Source: Clostridium sp. CAG:245 (GTDB lineage: Bacteria > Bacillota > Clostridia > TANB77 > CAG-508). From it: 46,443 bases of DNA. Numbering within the stretch: the first letter of the stretch is position 1; every line of letters begins with the position of its first letter. The notes under the pieces are model-generated. The model was given only the letters and a program-made list of their open reading frames with translations, was not told where the DNA came from and did no database searches. This document shows positions 45,493 to 46,443 of the stretch, in pieces. The DNA lies in NCBI GenBank assembly GCA_000435175.1, contig FR880018.1:1-46443 (forward strand), in the 5' to 3' direction. The translations under genes and the position numbers were made by a program.

Positions 45493-45512
45493 TGTTATTT
45501 TTAGTTCTTATT

Positions 45513-46394
45513 CTATTTTAATTGTTTTGCAACTTCTTCAGCAAAGTTTTCTTCTTTTTTCTCTATTCCTTCACCTTTTTCAAGTCTTGCAAATCTAACA
45601 ACTTCTGCATTCTTTTCTTTTAATAATTGGCTAACTTTTTTGTCCATATCTTTAACAAATTCTTGGTCTACTAAGCAGATATCTGAATAGAATTTTCCAA
45701 TTCTTCCTTGTACCATTTTTTCAGCTATAGCTTCTGGCTTTCCTTCATTCATAGCTTGAACTTTTAGTATTTCCATTTCTTTGTCTACTCTTTCTTGTGG
45801 AACTTGTTCTCTGTTTAAGAATTCTGGCTTAGAAGCAGCTATTTGCATACAAATGTCTTTTGTTAATTCTGCATCTGCATTCTTCATTTCTACTAATACA
45901 GCTATTTTTCCAGCTCCATGAACATATTGTCCTAATGTTCCATCTGTTGTCTCGTATCTAACAAATCTTCTTATTGTTATGTTTTCTCCGATTGTAGCTA
46001 TTTTATTTATTAAAGCTTCTTTAACAGTTTTTTCTGGATCTGCTATGAATTTTTCTTCTAATAAAGCTTCAACATCAGCTGGGTTATTTAAAGCAACTTG
46101 CTTTACAATATCATTAACAAATTGTTTGAATTCTGCATTCTCTGCTACGAAATCTGTCTCAGCATTAACTTCAGCTATAGCACCTACTTTTCCATCTTCT
46201 GAAATGTAGCTACCTACTAATCCTTCTGCAGCAACTCTAGATGCCTTTTTAGCAGCTTTTGTTATTCCTCTTTCACGTAATAGTTCCATTGCTTTTTCAA
46301 TGTCACCATCTGTTTCTGTTAAAACTTTCTTGCATTCCATCATTCCTGCACCTGTTTTTTCTCTTAATTCCTTTACTTGGCTTGCTGTTATCAT
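45513..46394 (-). CDS. tsf: Translation elongation factor Ts
   Basis: 293 residues, full length. It starts MITASQVKELREKTGAGMME followed by CKKVLTETDGDIEKAMELLR (the UBA-like domain) and keeps the EF-Tu-binding TDFVAEN (about 80-86) and the two core subdomains. EF-Ts recharges EF-Tu with GTP. AAGGAGG lies before the ATG. It normally follows rpsB; the bases upstream may be the rpsB end but are cut by the window edge. Confidence 0.96.
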   Translation of the reverse strand: MITASQVKELREKTGAGMMECKKVLTETDGDIEKAMELLRERGITKAAKKASRVAAEGLVGSYISEDGKVGAIAEVNAETDFVAENAEFKQFVNDIVKQVALNNPADVEALLEEKFIADPEKTVKEALINKIATIGENITIRRFVRYETTDGTLGQYVHGAGKIAVLVEMKNADAELTKDICMQIAASKPEFLNREQVPQERVDKEMEILKVQAMNEGKPEAIAEKMVQGRIGKFYSDICLVDQEFVKDMDKKVSQLLKEKNAEVVRFARLEKGEGIEKKEENFAEEVAKQLK

Positions 46395-46406
46395 TTTATA
46401 TCCTCC

Positions 46407-46443
46407 TTATTTTTCGCCCATTAGGGACGCCCCTTTTTTGGCA
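46407..46443 (-). CDS. Possible 3' end of the upstream gene (rpsB expected)
   Basis: On the minus strand the last bases read AKKGASLMGEK then TAA (46407-46409), with AAGGAGG of tsf overlapping the stop. rpsB-tsf is the usual order, so this could be the S2 C-terminus, but 11 codons are too few to tell, and the GC-rich GGGGCGTCCC is unusual for this genome. A short imperfect hairpin (CGTCCC/GGGCG) is the alternative reading. Confidence 0.25.
   Translation of the reverse strand, partial: AKKGASLMGEK

Noticed and set aside
1..46443. CRISPR arrays, tRNA or rRNA genes, and known riboswitch cores
   Set aside because: I looked for regularly spaced repeats, cloverleaf-like CCA-type ends and familiar riboswitch cores on both strands and saw none I could support; a computational scan would be needed to be sure.

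Overview
The window is AT-rich with short, Shine-Dalgarno-led operons and strong TTGnnn-17-TATAAT-type promoters, as expected for a low-GC Bacillota genome, most likely an uncultured gut-type member of Clostridia. Gene families such as HU, EF-Ts, a SpoVB/MurJ-like flippase, lspA-rluD and OmpR/HK pairs agree with this. Nearly all genes lie on the minus strand. The species cannot be named from the sequence alone.

Region 1 (about 1-20,000) is a defence island. It opens with an IS30-type transposase remnant and a decayed toxin/MqsA-Panacea antitoxin pair. A complete type 1 BREX operon follows, transcribed brxA-brxB-brxC-pglX-(small membrane protein)-pglZ-brxL. A broken DUF4357 gene sits between brxC and pglX. 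An unfamiliar single-span membrane protein is locked between pglX and pglZ by a 1-nt gap and an 8-nt overlap. Upstream are a second unit, a RecQ-like DEAH helicase with a 300-residue N-terminal extension followed by an EVE/PUA-like plus putative nuclease protein, and the wreck of an unidentified gene.

Region 2 (about 20,000-30,750) holds accessory metabolism and signalling: an inorganic pyrophosphatase-like domain fused to a bleomycin-resistance-like VOC domain; a merR-VIT/vWA-histidine phosphatase operon; a probable nucleotide-salvage/house-cleaning cluster (GNAT, nucleoside phosphorylase, DUF84 NTPase, ASCH); a DUF3800 gene facing a compact structured small RNA with a consensus promoter; a YfcE-like phosphodiesterase; and a beta-helix surface protein.

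Region 3 (about 30,900-35,500) has a sigma factor with a C-terminal extension, a two-component system, and three short, separately terminated cassettes encoding small unknown proteins. Two of these proteins are paralogues and share a hairpin abutting their ribosome-binding sites.

Region 4 (about 35,500-46,443) is mostly housekeeping: HU, a frameshifted SpoVB/MurJ-like flippase, a conjugation-type coupling ATPase convergent with a replication-relaxation-like protein, two pseudouridine synthases, an LspA homologue that lacks both catalytic aspartates, a GT-C-like membrane protein and EF-Ts.

The leads most worth following are the DUF3800/small-RNA pair, the extra BREX membrane protein, the helicase-nuclease pair, the pyrophosphatase-VOC fusion, the orphan coupling-protein pair, the small-protein cassettes and the LspA pseudoenzyme.
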